Both the position numbers and the translations under genes were made by a program. A stretch of 64,000 bases of DNA from Enterobacter chengduensis (lineage in GTDB: Bacteria; Pseudomonadota; Gammaproteobacteria; Enterobacterales; Enterobacteriaceae). The stretch spans positions 4,898,001-4,962,000 of the forward strand of contig NZ_CP043318.1 of NCBI RefSeq assembly GCF_001984825.2, written 5' to 3'. The stretch's first letter is position 1; each line of letters opens with the position of its first letter. The notes beneath the pieces are model-generated. The model was given only the letters and a program-made list of their open reading frames with translations. It was not told the DNA's origin and searched no databases. Positions 24,103 through 35,544 of the stretch are shown piece after piece.

Positions 24103-24954
24103 CTACAGCGCCAGTTTTTCGAGCGTTTCAAAGCCATAACGGCGTAAAACGGGTAAAAGTTGCTCAGTCTCTTTCGTGATGGCCATACAAAACGCGATAT
24201 TCGCATCGGCAGATTTCGCATCCGGCGCTTCATGTTCCAGCAGCCAGGCCGTCCGACGTGCGATAGCCGCGCCGGAATCCACCAGCCGTGTTCCCTCCGG
24301 CAGCACCTCTAATAGCTCTTCCTGCAATAGCGGGAAGTGGGTGCAGCCCAGCACAACGGTATCCGGCGGTTCGGGCATCCGCAGCCACGGACGAAGAATA
24401 CGGCGCAGCTCGTCGAGTGATACCGCCTTTCCGTGCAGCTTCGCTTCTGCCATCTCCACCAGCTCAGCCGAGCCGAGCATCGCAATCTGGCATTCGTTAG
24501 CAAAACGGTCGATCAGCTCGCGGGTATAAGGACGCTTTACCGTGCCACGCGTGGCCAGCAACCCTACAATGCCATTCGCCGTCAGACGCGCGGCAGGCTT
24601 TATCGCAGGAACAACGCCCACTACCGGGAAGGGGAATTTTTCACGCAGAGCGGGAAGGGAAACGGTGCTCGCCGTATTACAGGCGATGACGGCCAGCGCA
24701 AGGGGATAGCGCTTTTGTACCGCAGTGACGATTTCAACCACGCGCGCCACAATAAAATCTTCGCTCTTTTCCCCATATGGGAAAGCGACGTTATCGAAGG
24801 CGTAGATGTAATGGAGATCCGGCAGGAGATGCCGAATCTCATCATAGACCGAAAGCCCACCGACGCCGGAATCAAACACCAGCACGGTGGGACGCGGATT
24901 AGAAGGTGTAGCTGCCAGACAAGGTGTATTCCCGTCCTGCAGTTTGGTAGCCAT
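24103..24954 (-). CDS. murI: Glutamate racemase
   Basis: Makes D-glutamate for peptidoglycan; 283 residues. The two catalytic cysteines are visible in ACNTAST (C92) and GCTHFPLL near residue 204, and [10 protein letters not shown] (27-36) is the N-terminal signature. As in E. coli the protein carries a long N-terminal extension ([18 protein letters not shown]) and its start overlaps the end of btuB, here by 56 bp. It directly precedes the rRNA operon, as at E. coli rrnB. Confidence 0.97.
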   Translation of the reverse strand: MATKLQDGNTPCLAATPSNPRPTVLVFDSGVGGLSVYDEIRHLLPDLHYIYAFDNVAFPYGEKSEDFIVARVVEIVTAVQKRYPLALAVIACNTASTVSLPALREKFPFPVVGVVPAIKPAARLTANGIVGLLATRGTVKRPYTRELIDRFANECQIAMLGSAELVEMAEAKLHGKAVSLDELRRILRPWLRMPEPPDTVVLGCTHFPLLQEELLEVLPEGTRLVDSGAAIARRTAWLLEHEAPDAKSADANIAFCMAITKETEQLLPVLRRYGFETLEKLAL

Positions 24955-26752
24955 AAACTGTCTCGTAATCTTTATCGAACAGGTTGGCTATTTTACCACG
25001 AACTGTGAGGTGTGAGGTGACAGGATATGAAACGGCGACATCCCACAGGCTGACACCGCCCATTTTCACGCGCTCTGACGAATAGGTGTCTGGATCAATC
25101 GCGACATCATAGCGGGTGCCAAGGTAACGGTAGGCAAGATTCCAGTCGAGATCCCATACCTGCCAGTCAAGCTGATACTTAACCTGCTGCTTAGAACGGC
25201 GGGCCAGCACTTCGTTAGTTTTGGCATTACGCGGGTCAACGTAATCATAGGAAATCTGATGCCCAACCGGACCAGTATCGAACTGTGCCGTGGCTTCCAC
25301 CCCTTTGATACGCGCTTCATCAACGTTGTAATAACGATACGTATGCGGATCGCTGCTAATAAGATTATCGATGTCATTGCGATAACCGGTGATACGCCAG
25401 TTAACCGGTCCCGTCAGGCCTTCAAAGCCCCCTTCCCACTGCTTGCTCTCCTCCGGTTTAAGATCCGGATTACCGTAAGAGGCGCTGTGGATCTGGCTCA
25501 TGGTCGGCGCTTTAAATGCCGTACCGTAGGAGGCAATCACGCGATAGCCATCCACGAACTCCCACGCTGCGCTGGTTTGCCAGGTTCCATGGTTACCAAA
25601 GTTGGAGTTATCGTCATTACGCGCCGCCGCTTCCAGCGTCACGCTGCTGAACTGCTGCATCGCCGAAACAAACACGCCGGTATTGCGTTGTTCGTAACCT
25701 TTATCCAGGTAGCCCGTTCCGGCCTGCGTCTTCTGCTTCTGCCAGTCCAGGCCTGCGCCGATGTTGCCGTGACCGACTTCCACGGTATTGAGCCATTGGG
25801 TCGTATACTGCTTCACGTCATCCATAGTGGCGGAATCGGCATAACGTCCTTTTTTCGGATCATAGTTCTGATCTTTACTGCGACCGTAACCCGCCACCAG
25901 CTGCGACTGGAAAATCCCCTGGTTGTAACGCAGACCGGTATCCCAGTTCTGGCTGTAGAGCTGACGCGTATCAGGGCGGCCATCCACCATAAAGTTAGCG
26001 TCGTAGTGATCGTAACCGTCATACGCGGTGCGGTTGTCATAACCAAAACCACGGAAGAAGCCGCTCACGCTGTCGGTAATCTGCTGCTCCACGGAGCCGT
26101 ACAGCGATTTACTCATAAAACCGTCGCGGTCAGGCTGACGCGGTGCATCCTGGGCATCAATATCAAAACCACGGGTATAGGTATAGTTACCCGCCATGGT
26201 AATTTTGGTTTTATCCAGCACCTGCTGGAAAGCCCCGTCATAAGTTTGATAACCCTTAGAACCCACTCCGGCAGAAATTTCTGCGCCCGGCTTATCGCGC
26301 CCGGTGATGATATTAATCACGCCGCCAATCGCGTCGGAGCCATACAGCGCAGAACGCGGACCGCGGATGTACTCAATGCGCTGAATCAGCGAAGTGGGGA
26401 TTTGGCTGAGATCGGGGACGTTGCTGATCCCGGCGCTGTTCAACGGCACACCGTCGATCAGGACCAAAACGTGGCGGGATTCCGTACCGCGAATAAAGGT
26501 AGAAGAGCTCGCCCCCAGGCCACCGCTTTGCGCGATATCCACGCCCGGCAGACGTGACATGATTTCCACCACGCTCTTAGCCTGCCAGCGCTCAATATCT
26601 TCACGCGTCACGACGGACGTCGGTGCCAGAACGGTTTTTGCCGGTTGTTCAAAACGATTTGCCGTCACCACCAACGAGTCAGCGCCATCCTGCGCCCAGC
26701 CCGAAAATGCCGTGACGGACAGCGCCGTCAGCAGCGATACTTTTTTAATCAT
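24899..26752 (-). CDS. btuB: TonB-dependent outer-membrane vitamin B12 receptor
   Basis: 617-residue TonB-dependent transporter for cobalamins. A signal peptide [21 protein letters not shown] precedes the TonB box DSLVVTA; the plug domain contains [15 protein letters not shown] and [15 protein letters not shown], and the 22-strand barrel ends in GSYTF with terminal Phe. The start at MIKK is chosen over one five codons upstream because it begins the signal peptide. Compared with E. coli BtuB from memory, the plug and loops differ far more than neighbouring genes do. Confidence 0.96.
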   Translation of the reverse strand: MIKKVSLLTALSVTAFSGWAQDGADSLVVTANRFEQPAKTVLAPTSVVTREDIERWQAKSVVEIMSRLPGVDIAQSGGLGASSSTFIRGTESRHVLVLIDGVPLNSAGISNVPDLSQIPTSLIQRIEYIRGPRSALYGSDAIGGVINIITGRDKPGAEISAGVGSKGYQTYDGAFQQVLDKTKITMAGNYTYTRGFDIDAQDAPRQPDRDGFMSKSLYGSVEQQITDSVSGFFRGFGYDNRTAYDGYDHYDANFMVDGRPDTRQLYSQNWDTGLRYNQGIFQSQLVAGYGRSKDQNYDPKKGRYADSATMDDVKQYTTQWLNTVEVGHGNIGAGLDWQKQKTQAGTGYLDKGYEQRNTGVFVSAMQQFSSVTLEAAARNDDNSNFGNHGTWQTSAAWEFVDGYRVIASYGTAFKAPTMSQIHSASYGNPDLKPEESKQWEGGFEGLTGPVNWRITGYRNDIDNLISSDPHTYRYYNVDEARIKGVEATAQFDTGPVGHQISYDYVDPRNAKTNEVLARRSKQQVKYQLDWQVWDLDWNLAYRYLGTRYDVAIDPDTYSSERVKMGGVSLWDVAVSYPVTSHLTVRGKIANLFDKDYETVYGYQTAGREYTLSGSYTF

Positions 26753-26769
26753 TGTTAAAGCATCCACAA

Positions 26770-26985
26770 TATAAGAAGGATGCCGCAGGCCTCATCGATA
26801 GCACGCGATGATGAAACCAAATGCGACGTGATCCCGGCAGGTCTTCGGGCTAGGTGGCTATATAAGGATGAAGACTTCCCATTTTCACAGTGTCTACAAC
26901 GCTCATCCCGCCAGTCGTTACCGCTGCGCGTCAGCTCCAGATTTACACTGGATTCCCTTTTCACTCTCAGGAGACCGGAAACAGA
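26770..26985 (-). promoter_or_regulatory. Cobalamin riboswitch upstream of btuB
   Basis: The roughly 230 nt btuB leader contains the B12 box AGCCCGAAGACCTGCC (26836-26851, minus strand), the conserved GGGAA and the GAGCTGACGCGCAGCGGTAA segment upstream. These are the marks of the adenosylcobalamin riboswitch known to repress btuB translation. The limits given are approximate. Confidence 0.9.
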
Positions 26986-27006
26986 ATGCTACAATTAGAC
27001 ACGTAT

Positions 27007-27046
27007 GGATGTCCAGACAGCTATTGGGCATTAAATCTGGACATCC
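27007..27046. promoter_or_regulatory. Inverted repeat in the trmA leader
   Basis: GGATGTCCAGA (27007-27017) and TCTGGACATCC (27036-27046) are perfect 11 bp inverted arms 18 bp apart, 12 bp after the likely trmA -10 (TACAAT, 26990-26995). It could be an RNA hairpin in the 5' UTR or an operator. The half-sites loosely resemble MetJ boxes. Confidence 0.5.
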
Positions 27047-27098
27047 CCTGAACAATGCCTACAATCCCCGCGTAATTCTTTATCACTCAGGACGCATC

Positions 27099-28199
27099 AT
27101 GACCCCAGAACACCTCCCGACAGAACAGTACGACGCGCAGCTGGCAGAGAAAGTTGTCCGCCTGCAAAGTATGATGACGCCGTTCAACGCGCCCGTTCCC
27201 GAGGTGTTCCGCTCCCCCGTCAGCCACTACCGCATGCGCGCCGAGTTCCGCATCTGGCACGACGGTGACGACCTGTACCACATCATTTTCGATCAGCAGA
27301 CGAAATCCCGCATTCGCGTGGACAGCTTTCCGGCGGCGAGCGAGCTCATTAACCAATTGATGACGCTGATAATGGACGGCGTGCGCAACAATCCGGTACT
27401 GCGTAACAAGCTGTTCCAGATTGACTACCTGACCACGCAAAGCAACCAGGCGATTGTCTCCCTGCTCTATCACAAAGCGCTGACCGACGAATGGCGCGAG
27501 CAGGCAGAAGCCCTGCGCGATGCGCTTCGCGTGCAGAACATCAACGTTCACCTGATTGGCCGCGCGACCAAAACCAAAATCATGCTGGATCAGGACTACA
27601 TCGACGAGCGCCTGCCGGTGGCAGGTAAAGAGATGGTGTATCGTCAGGTCGAGAACAGCTTCACCCAGCCGAACGCTGCGATGAACGTGCAGATGCTGGA
27701 GTGGGCGCTGAAGGCGACGGAAGGATCTAAAGGCGACCTGCTTGAGCTGTACTGCGGTAACGGCAACTTCTCGCTGGCGCTGGCGCGTAACTTCGATCGC
27801 GTTCTGGCAACGGAAATCGCCAAGCCGTCGGTGGCCGCCGCGCAGTACAACATTGCCGCCAACCATATCGAAAACGTGCAGATCATTCGTATGGCCGCAG
27901 AAGAGTTCACGCAGGCCATGAACGGCGTTCGCCAGTTTAACCGCCTGGAAGGGATCGATCTCAAGAGCTACCGGTGTGAGACGATTTTTGTCGACCCGCC
28001 GCGCAGTGGCCTGGACAGCGAAACCGAGAAGATGGTGCAGGCGTACCCGCGTATTTTGTACATCTCCTGTAACCCGGAGACGCTGTGCAAGAACCTTGAA
28101 ACATTAGGCCAGACGCACAAGGTTGAACGGCTGGCGCTGTTCGATCAGTTCCCGTATACGCACCATATGGAGTGCGGCGTACTGCTCACGGCGAAATAA
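27099..28199 (+). CDS. trmA: tRNA (uracil-5-)-methyltransferase
   Basis: Makes ribothymidine (m5U54) in the T-loop of tRNAs with SAM; also modifies tmRNA. 366 residues, equal to E. coli TrmA. The SAM-binding loop is [16 protein letters not shown] near residue 212, the catalytic pair is in [10 protein letters not shown] and YISCNPETL (nucleophile Cys near 324), and the late Glu is in [12 protein letters not shown] 27099 fits the family; the frame upstream is just the open leader. Divergent from btuB. Confidence 0.97.
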   Translation: MTPEHLPTEQYDAQLAEKVVRLQSMMTPFNAPVPEVFRSPVSHYRMRAEFRIWHDGDDLYHIIFDQQTKSRIRVDSFPAASELINQLMTLIMDGVRNNPVLRNKLFQIDYLTTQSNQAIVSLLYHKALTDEWREQAEALRDALRVQNINVHLIGRATKTKIMLDQDYIDERLPVAGKEMVYRQVENSFTQPNAAMNVQMLEWALKATEGSKGDLLELYCGNGNFSLALARNFDRVLATEIAKPSVAAAQYNIAANHIENVQIIRMAAEEFTQAMNGVRQFNRLEGIDLKSYRCETIFVDPPRSGLDSETEKMVQAYPRILYISCNPETLCKNLETLGQTHKVERLALFDQFPYTHHMECGVLLTAK

Positions 28200-28208
28200 T
28201 GTGGACCC

Positions 28209-28275
28209 TGTAGGGCAGGTAAGCGCAGCGCCACCTGCCAAAAAAGCCGGATGGCGCTTCGCTTATCCGGCCTAC
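28209..28275. repeat. Pair of inverted REP elements between trmA and yijD
   Basis: Units GTAGGGCAGGTAAGCG...GCCACCTGCC and GCCGGATGGCGC...TTATCCGGCCTAC in opposite orientation, between convergent genes. Confidence 0.8.
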
Positions 28276-28281
28276 AATTTT

Positions 28282-28641
28282 CTACTCTGGCAACTGGCTC
28301 TTACGGCTTCGCATGCGCGAGCCAATCCAGAACACCAGCGCAACAGACAGCACCGCAGGGAAGAAGTTAGAGCCGATATCCGGATACTCCGCGCGCACCA
28401 CCGTGCTGTACAGCAATACGCCCAGAATAAAGCAGGCGGCGGCCAGCCCCGGTAACCCCACCGGCATGGTGCGGTTCAGGTAACGTTGATGCAGGCAGTA
28501 AACCGTCAGCACCAGCGCAATAAGCGGGAAAATCGAAAATGGAACAATTGAGCTAAAAATAGCGGCAAACGTTCCATTAATGGATAAGCCAGCGATCAAT
28601 GCCAGCAACAGCGTCCCTTTATCCTGACCTGACTGTTTCAT
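28282..28641 (-). CDS. yijD: Inner membrane protein YijD
   Basis: 119 residues, same length as E. coli YijD, DUF1422 family, function unknown. Four hydrophobic stretches suggest membrane segments (about 10-30, 33-50, 62-80, 90-106), followed by a basic end [10 protein letters not shown]. It starts 9 bp after the fabR stop and is probably cotranscribed with it. Confidence 0.93.
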   Translation of the reverse strand: MKQSGQDKGTLLLALIAGLSINGTFAAIFSSIVPFSIFPLIALVLTVYCLHQRYLNRTMPVGLPGLAAACFILGVLLYSTVVRAEYPDIGSNFFPAVLSVALVFWIGSRMRSRKSQLPE

Positions 28642-28650
28642 TACTCACCT

Positions 28651-29286
28651 TCACTCTTCGGTTTGATGTGCCAGTTTCTCTTGTTCACGGCGATACCAGT
28701 AGTACGCGCCTTTGGATATCATCCTCAGCTGCAATACCAGTCGCTCTTCAAGCTGCTTGCGTTGTTCAATGCTGACATCCAGCGCTTCGGCACCCGCGCT
28801 GAAAACAATCGTCACCATCGCCTCGGCCTGTGCTTCAGTAAACGCACGTGGCATATGGTTTTCGAGTTCAAGATAGTCGGCAAGTTCCGCGATAAAGTGC
28901 TGAATTTCACGCGCGACGGCGGCACGAAACGCCGCCGATGTGCCCGAACGCTCGCGCAGAAGCAGACGAAACGCATTGGGGTTATTGCCGATAAATTCCA
29001 TGAAGGTCGACACGGAGGTGCGGATCACGCTGCCGCCTTTCGCGATACGCTGACGCGCCTGGCGCATCAGCTGGCGCAGCATCAGCCCACTTTCGTCGAC
29101 CATGGTCAGGCCCAGCTCATCCACGTCACGGAAGTGACGATAGAAGGACGTTGGCGCAATCCCGGCCTCGCGTGCGACTTCGCGCAGGCTCAAACTGGCA
29201 AAACTCCGCTCAGCACTCAGTTGACTGAATGCGGCTTCCACCAGCGAACGCCGGGTTTTCTCTTTTTGTTGTGCTCTTACGCCCAT
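28651..29286 (-). CDS. fabR: TetR-type repressor of unsaturated fatty acid synthesis
   Basis: 211 residues with N-terminal TetR HTH ([19 protein letters not shown], about 33-51). FabR represses fabB and fabA in response to the unsaturated to saturated acyl thioester ratio. The start [15 protein letters not shown] matches E. coli; the frame extends 42 codons upstream without similarity. The C-terminal tail (EKLAHQTEE) differs from the E. coli end, while the body is almost identical. Confidence 0.95.
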   Translation of the reverse strand: MGVRAQQKEKTRRSLVEAAFSQLSAERSFASLSLREVAREAGIAPTSFYRHFRDVDELGLTMVDESGLMLRQLMRQARQRIAKGGSVIRTSVSTFMEFIGNNPNAFRLLLRERSGTSAAFRAAVAREIQHFIAELADYLELENHMPRAFTEAQAEAMVTIVFSAGAEALDVSIEQRKQLEERLVLQLRMISKGAYYWYRREQEKLAHQTEE

Positions 29287-29485
29287 CACGATAGTTGAAT
29301 CCTTCCAAAGGCCTGCCGGCACTATACCAGAGAATAAAATTAATCTGTTTGCCTGGCTTTGTGAATGATTGTTTACGTGCGGTTTGTGCTCCACTGCCGG
29401 AAAAAAGCACAACGATAATTGGGTTACCCTGGCAATGATGTTATGATTCTGTTGCTTTTATGTATAAGAACAGGTAAGCCTTGCC

Positions 29486-30886
29486 ATGCCACATTCCTAC
29501 GATTACGACGCAATAGTTATTGGTTCCGGCCCCGGCGGCGAAGGTGCTGCTATGGGTCTGGTGAAACAGGGAGCCAGAGTAGCGGTCATTGAGCGCTACC
29601 ATAATGTCGGCGGCGGTTGCACCCACTGGGGCACCATCCCTTCGAAAGCCCTCCGCCACGCCGTTAGCCGCATTATCGAATTTAACCAGAACCCTCTTTA
29701 CAGCGACCACTCCCGACTTCTTCGTTCCTCCTTTGCCGACATCCTGAACCACGCGGATACCGTCATTAACCAGCAGACGCGCATGCGTCAGGGGTTTTAT
29801 GAGCGTAACCACTGTGAGATTTTGCAGGGCAACGCGCATTTTGTGGATGAACATACCCTGGCACTCGAATGCCACGATGGGTCGGTTGAGACCATCACCG
29901 CAGAGAAATTTGTGATTGCCTGCGGCTCGCGTCCGTACCATCCGGCCGACGTGGACTTCTCGCACCCGCGCGTCTACGACAGCGACTCGATTCTGAGCCT
30001 GCACCATGAACCCCGCCACGTTATTATCTACGGCGCAGGGGTTATTGGCTGCGAATATGCGTCGATCTTCCGCGGAATGGACGTCAAAGTTGACCTGATC
30101 AACACCCGCGACCGCCTGCTGGCGTTCCTCGATCAGGAGATGTCAGACTCCCTCTCCTACCACTTCTGGAACAGCGGCGTGGTGATTCGCCACAACGAAG
30201 AGTACGAGAAGATTGAAGGCTGTGACGACGGGGTGATCATGCACCTGAAGTCCGGCAAGAAGCTGAAAGCAGACTGCCTGCTGTACGCCAACGGTCGCAC
30301 CGGCAACACCGATTCCCTGCAGCTGGAAAATATCGGTCTTGAGACCGACAGCCGCGGTCAGCTCAAGGTCAACAGCATGTACCAGACCGCCCTGCCGCAC
30401 GTTTACGCGGTCGGCGACGTGATTGGCTATCCAAGCCTGGCATCAGCCGCTTATGACCAGGGCCGCATTGCCGCTCAGGCGCTGGTAAAAGGCGAAGCAA
30501 CGGCACACCTGATCGAAGATATTCCAACGGGTATCTACACCATCCCGGAAATCAGTTCTGTCGGGAAAACCGAGCAGCAGCTGACGTCAATGAAGGTGCC
30601 TTACGAGGTGGGTCGCGCGCAGTTTAAACATCTGGCGCGGGCGCAAATCGTGGGGATGAGCGTGGGGACGCTGAAGATCCTGTTCCATCGCGAGACGAAA
30701 GAGATCCTCGGCATTCACTGCTTCGGTGAACGCGCGGCGGAAATCATTCACATCGGCCAGGCGATTATGGAGCAGAAAGGCGGCGGTAACACCATTGAGT
30801 ACTTCGTTAACACCACCTTTAACTACCCGACCATGGCGGAAGCCTATCGGGTCGCCGCGCTGAACGGCTTAAACCGCCTGTTTTAA
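29486..30886 (+). CDS. sthA: Soluble pyridine nucleotide transhydrogenase
   Basis: Cytoplasmic flavoprotein of 466 residues that re-oxidises NADPH with NAD+. The FAD loop is [12 protein letters not shown] (12-23), the active-site region is [15 protein letters not shown] where the second redox Cys of related reductases is Thr, the NAD(P) loop is [10 protein letters not shown] near 184, and YAVGDVIG near 310 completes the FAD site. Its last 18 bp overlap the 3' end of oxyR on the opposite strand. Confidence 0.97.
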   Translation: MPHSYDYDAIVIGSGPGGEGAAMGLVKQGARVAVIERYHNVGGGCTHWGTIPSKALRHAVSRIIEFNQNPLYSDHSRLLRSSFADILNHADTVINQQTRMRQGFYERNHCEILQGNAHFVDEHTLALECHDGSVETITAEKFVIACGSRPYHPADVDFSHPRVYDSDSILSLHHEPRHVIIYGAGVIGCEYASIFRGMDVKVDLINTRDRLLAFLDQEMSDSLSYHFWNSGVVIRHNEEYEKIEGCDDGVIMHLKSGKKLKADCLLYANGRTGNTDSLQLENIGLETDSRGQLKVNSMYQTALPHVYAVGDVIGYPSLASAAYDQGRIAAQALVKGEATAHLIEDIPTGIYTIPEISSVGKTEQQLTSMKVPYEVGRAQFKHLARAQIVGMSVGTLKILFHRETKEILGIHCFGERAAEIIHIGQAIMEQKGGGNTIEYFVNTTFNYPTMAEAYRVAALNGLNRLF

Positions 30887-31786
30887 CGCGCTGTCAAAAT
30901 GGCCATCCATCGCACCGCGGATGGCCTCTGCCAGCTGCTCATAGCGGCTGCGCAGCGGTGACCCCGGACGATAGACCAGGCCGATAGTGCGACGCGGCTC
31001 CGGCTTAATGCACGGCAGATAGACCACGCCATCACGTTTACGCTCGCGCGGCACGGCCAGCGCAGGCAGCAGCGTAATACCGCTTCCCGCCGCGACCATA
31101 TTACGCAGCGTTTCCAGGCTGGTTGCGCGGAAGTGGGTATCCTCATCCGCACCCGCTTCAAAGCAGAAGCCCATCGCCTGATCGCGCAGGCAGTGGCCGT
31201 CTTCCAGCATCAGCAGCTTTTCGCCCGCCAGATCGGCCATCGGCACGCGATCGCGGTTCGCCCACGGGTGATCTTCATAGATCGCCAGCATCATCGGCTC
31301 ATCGAACAGCGGCACTTCAATAAACGCTTCGCTCTCTTTCACCAGCGCCAGAATGGCGCAGTCGAGCTTGCCGCTGTCCAGCTGCGCCAGCAGCTGATGG
31401 GTTTGCGCTTCGTGCAGGTACATTTCGAGTTTCGGGAACGTCTGGTGCAGCATCGGAATGATGTGCGGCAGCAGGTACGGGCCAACGGTTGGGATCAGGC
31501 CAATATGCAGCGGGCCGGACATCGCCTCCCCCTGCTGGCTTGCCATTTCCTTGAGCACTTTGACCTCGCGCAGCACGGTGCGCGCCTGATCCACCAGCAG
31601 AAGACCTGCCTGTGTGAACAGAACCTTACGACTGGTGCGCTCCAGCAGCATCACGCCCAGCTCGTCTTCCAGCTTGCGGATCTGGCCGCTCAGCGTGGGC
31701 TGGCTAACGTGGCAGGAATCTGCCGCGCGGCGAAAGTGACGATGCTCGGCTAACGCTACCAGGTATTCAAGATCGCGAATATTCAT
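30869..31786 (-). CDS. oxyR: Hydrogen peroxide sensor and regulator OxyR
   Basis: LysR-family activator of 305 residues, as in E. coli. The HTH is in [20 protein letters not shown], and the redox pair is visible in [16 protein letters not shown], equal to Cys199 and Cys208. Disulfide formation switches it to the form that activates katG, ahpCF, dps and oxyS. It is divergent from oxyS, and its operator region is strongly conserved. Confidence 0.98.
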   Translation of the reverse strand: MNIRDLEYLVALAEHRHFRRAADSCHVSQPTLSGQIRKLEDELGVMLLERTSRKVLFTQAGLLLVDQARTVLREVKVLKEMASQQGEAMSGPLHIGLIPTVGPYLLPHIIPMLHQTFPKLEMYLHEAQTHQLLAQLDSGKLDCAILALVKESEAFIEVPLFDEPMMLAIYEDHPWANRDRVPMADLAGEKLLMLEDGHCLRDQAMGFCFEAGADEDTHFRATSLETLRNMVAAGSGITLLPALAVPRERKRDGVVYLPCIKPEPRRTIGLVYRPGSPLRSRYEQLAEAIRGAMDGHFDSALKQAV

Positions 31787-31804
31787 TATTCATCCTCCGT
31801 CGCC

Positions 31805-31857
31805 ACGATAGTTCATGGCGATAGATAGCATAGCAACGAACGATTATCCCTATCAAG
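31805..31857. promoter_or_regulatory. OxyR operator between oxyR and oxyS
   Basis: A cluster of ATAG and CTAT elements (GATAG, GATAGATAG, ATAG, CTATC) spans the region between the oxyR start and the oxyS promoter. Spacing near 10 bp fits the ATAG-N7-CTAT-type OxyR motif and the layout known from E. coli. Confidence 0.7.
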
Positions 31858-31883
31858 CATTCTGTTGAATAATACGCCACATA

Positions 31884-32000
31884 GACGAGGCGGCACGTGT
31901 TTGACCCAAAACGACCCCGCACCGTCAGCGAGTTTCTCTCAAAACTCGAACAACTAAAGCCAACGTGAACTTTTGCGGACCCCGTGGTCCGCTTTTTTTT
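31884..32000 (+). ncRNA. oxyS: Peroxide-induced small RNA OxyS
   Basis: Divergent from oxyR. The middle and 3' parts match E. coli OxyS: GAGTTTCTC, AACTAAAGCCAACGTGAAC, then the terminator stem GCGGACC-CCGT-GGTCCGC with nine T. The 5' stem-loop region (GACGAGGCGGCACGTG) is more diverged. OxyS acts with Hfq on fhlA and rpoS among others. The 5' end is estimated by alignment with E. coli. Confidence 0.88.
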
Positions 32001-32061
32001 TGCGTAAAAAAGCCTGAGGGATAAAAGCAAAATGGCAACCGAAGTTGCCATTTTTAGTATT

Positions 32062-32096
32062 TGCTCCCTCTCCCCGTGGGAGAGGGCCGGGGTGAG
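32062..32096. repeat. GC-rich palindromic repeat, left part, cut by the IS
   Basis: GCTCCCTCTCCCC-GT-GGGAGAGGG then CCGGGGTGAG. The repeat resumes at 33267 (GGCACCCACCCGCAC) beyond the insertion sequence. An intact relative is at 54590-54640, and a pair is at 37793-37882. Confidence 0.75.
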
Positions 32097-32125
32097 CAGC
32101 TGTGTTTAAAGTCAACAGCTGACGA

Positions 32126-33253
<1,128 letters not shown>

Positions 33254-33286
33254 TTAAACATACAAGGGCACCCACCCGCACTGTCC

Positions 33287-34660
33287 TCAAACCAACCGGT
33301 TTTTCGCATCCGCAATCGCCTGCGCCAGCTGCTTCGGCGACACGCCGCCCTTCGCGGCACGCTTATCCAGGCAAGACTGCAGCGCCAGAATCGGATACAC
33401 ATCATCCCCAATCACCGCGCTGAACTTCTGCAGGTCGGCCAGCGCCAGATCTTCCAGCGGTTTGCCCTGACGAATGGCTTCTACTACCGCTTCACCCACA
33501 ATATGGTGCGCCTCGCGGAACGGTACGCCTTTCGCCACCAGATAATCCGCCAGCTCGGTAGAGTTCGCATAGCCCTGCTGCGCCGCTTCCTGGCAGCGCG
33601 GACGTTTCACCTGAATGCCGTCCAGCACCAGCGCGCCCATGTGCAGACAGTCCAGCCAGGTGTCGAGCGCGTCGAACAGCCCTTCTTTGTCTTCCTGCAT
33701 GTCTTTATTGTACGCCAGCGGCAGCCCTTTCAGGGTCATCATCATGCCGGTCAGCGCGCCCTGCACGCGGCCACACTTCCCGCGGATCAGCTCCAGCGCG
33801 TCCGGGTTTTTCTTCTGCGGCATCAGGGACGAGCCTGAGGTAACGCGGTCGGACAGCTCGACGAAGCCCGCTTCACCGGAGTTAAAGAAGATCAGGTCTT
33901 CGGCAAAGCGCGACAGGTGCACCATCCCGATAGACGCATTGGAGAGCAGCTCCAGCACGTGGTCGCGGTCAGAAACGCTGTCCAGGCTGTTGCGGGTGGC
34001 GGACGCAAAGCCCAGCCAGCCTGCGAGCTGTTCACGGTCGATTTCATACGCCGTACCGGCCAGCGCGCCGCTGCCCAGCGGGCTGACGTCCAGACGCTTC
34101 AGGGTATCCTGCAGACGGCTTTCGTCACGCGCCAGCATCTCAACGTAGGCCAGACACCAGTGGGCAAAGGTCACCGGCTGCGCGCGCTGCAGGTGGGTAT
34201 AGCCCGGCATCACGGCGTCCTGATTGTTCTGCGCGGTCTCCACCAGCGCGGTCTGCAGCTGACGGTTAGCTGCCAGCAGCTCGCCAACGGTCTCTTTACA
34301 CCACAGCTTCAGGTCGGTGGCGACCTGGTCGTTACGGCTACGGCCGGTGTGCAGCTTTTTACCCAGTTGACCGACTTTGTCGATAAGTTTGCCTTCCACC
34401 CAGCTGTGAATATCTTCGGCGTCGCTCTGCAGGATTTGCTGCGGATCCAGACGCACCTCTTCCAGCAGGTTATTCAGCGCCTCTTCCAGCTGGAGCTGTT
34501 CCTCAGCGCTCAGCACGCCAACGGTCACCAGCGCTTTGGACCAGGCCACAGAGCCGACGATATCCTGTTCGGCCAGGCGGTAGTCGAAGCGCAAAGAGTC
34601 ATTGAACTGTTTGAACCGCTGATCCGCTGCCTGTGTAAAACGCCCACCCCAAAGTGCCAT
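33287..34660 (-). CDS. argH: Argininosuccinate lyase
   Basis: Last step of arginine synthesis: argininosuccinate to arginine and fumarate. 457 residues, E. coli length. The fumarase/aspartase signature [12 protein letters not shown] is near residue 280, and [13 protein letters not shown] near 105 is the other active-site segment. The gene is complete; the IS ends 20 bp beyond its stop. It follows argB, separated by a REP pair. Confidence 0.97.
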   Translation of the reverse strand: MALWGGRFTQAADQRFKQFNDSLRFDYRLAEQDIVGSVAWSKALVTVGVLSAEEQLQLEEALNNLLEEVRLDPQQILQSDAEDIHSWVEGKLIDKVGQLGKKLHTGRSRNDQVATDLKLWCKETVGELLAANRQLQTALVETAQNNQDAVMPGYTHLQRAQPVTFAHWCLAYVEMLARDESRLQDTLKRLDVSPLGSGALAGTAYEIDREQLAGWLGFASATRNSLDSVSDRDHVLELLSNASIGMVHLSRFAEDLIFFNSGEAGFVELSDRVTSGSSLMPQKKNPDALELIRGKCGRVQGALTGMMMTLKGLPLAYNKDMQEDKEGLFDALDTWLDCLHMGALVLDGIQVKRPRCQEAAQQGYANSTELADYLVAKGVPFREAHHIVGEAVVEAIRQGKPLEDLALADLQKFSAVIGDDVYPILALQSCLDKRAAKGGVSPKQLAQAIADAKNRLV

Positions 34661-34687
34661 AACATGCTTCCTTTATTCGTTAGTTCC

Positions 34688-34755
34688 GCCGGGTGGCGCT
34701 TCGCTTACCCGGCCTACGGTCTTGTAGGCCCGGCAAGCAGAGCGCCGCCGGGCAG
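34688..34755. repeat. Pair of inverted REP elements between argB and argH
   Basis: GCCGGGTGGCGC...TTACCCGGCCTAC and GTAGGCCCGGCAAGC...GCGCCGCCGGGC in opposite orientation, inside the argCBH transcription unit. It may act as an RNA stabilising or processing site. Confidence 0.85.
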
Positions 34756-34761
34756 TAAATC

Positions 34762-35538
34762 TTAAGCCAGAATACGCGTGCCAATCGGCGTGCCGTTAAA
34801 CAGCGCCGGGAGCTGCTCGGCGTGACGCCAGGAGGCGATATCCACCGGGCGGCCCAGCGTGCGCGCCGCATCCAGCGCGGCGTTCACTTTGACGATCATG
34901 CCGTCGGTAATAATGCCCTGCGCGATCAGCTGTTCGGCTTTGGCTGCGGTCATTTCCGCGATGCGCTGGCCTTTACCGTCCAGAATGCCGCTCACGTCGG
35001 AGAGCAGGATCAGATCCGCACCCAGCGTAGCCGCCAGCGCCGTTGCCGCCTGATCCGCGTTAACGTTCATCAGCTCGCCCGCGTCGGTCACGCCGATAGA
35101 GCTCACCACCGGCAGGAAACCGCCTTCCAGCAGCGTGTTAATCAGCTTAGGCGAACCCGGCTGCGCCAGTCCAACGTGGCCGAGCGCTTCATCGAGCTGG
35201 GTCACTTTTACGCTGTCGCCATCGCCCAGATAGAGGCCAACGGAGGCAATGTGGTGCTTCTTCGCCCACGCCAGCAGCGTTTTGTTCGCCGTGCCCGCCA
35301 GCGCGCCGGTAATGATGTCGATCTGGTCAGCGGGCGTGACGCGCAGGCCGTTTTTCTTGATCACCGGCAGGTTGAGCCCTTTCATCAGCTCATCCACCAC
35401 GCAGCCGCCGCCGTGCACAATCACCAGCGGACGCTGGTGTGATTCGCGATAGTTCACCAGCGCGGTAAACAGACGCTCCAGCGCTTCTTCGCTGTCCAGC
35501 AGTACACCACCGAGTTTGATAATTAATGGGTTCATCAT
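34762..35538 (-). CDS. argB: N-acetylglutamate kinase
   Basis: Second step of arginine synthesis: phosphorylates N-acetylglutamate. 258 residues, amino acid kinase fold, with [10 protein letters not shown] at the start, [11 protein letters not shown] near 44 and the nucleotide-binding region [13 protein letters not shown] near 180. Of two adjacent ATG codons the first (MMNPLIIKL) is used as in E. coli, with TAAGGTG upstream. It starts 6 bp after the argC stop. Confidence 0.97.
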   Translation of the reverse strand: MMNPLIIKLGGVLLDSEEALERLFTALVNYRESHQRPLVIVHGGGCVVDELMKGLNLPVIKKNGLRVTPADQIDIITGALAGTANKTLLAWAKKHHIASVGLYLGDGDSVKVTQLDEALGHVGLAQPGSPKLINTLLEGGFLPVVSSIGVTDAGELMNVNADQAATALAATLGADLILLSDVSGILDGKGQRIAEMTAAKAEQLIAQGIITDGMIVKVNAALDAARTLGRPVDIASWRHAEQLPALFNGTPIGTRILA

Positions 35539-35544
35539 CACACC

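Noticed and set aside
25259..26557. Open frame of 432 codons on the plus strand inside btuB, and one of 411 codons inside ilvA (8799-10034)
   Set aside because: Both are antisense shadows of recognised genes, without a ribosome site or recognisable domains.
32062..32096. Palindromic repeats considered as CRISPR
   Set aside because: Copies are isolated or paired, without regular spacers or cas genes.
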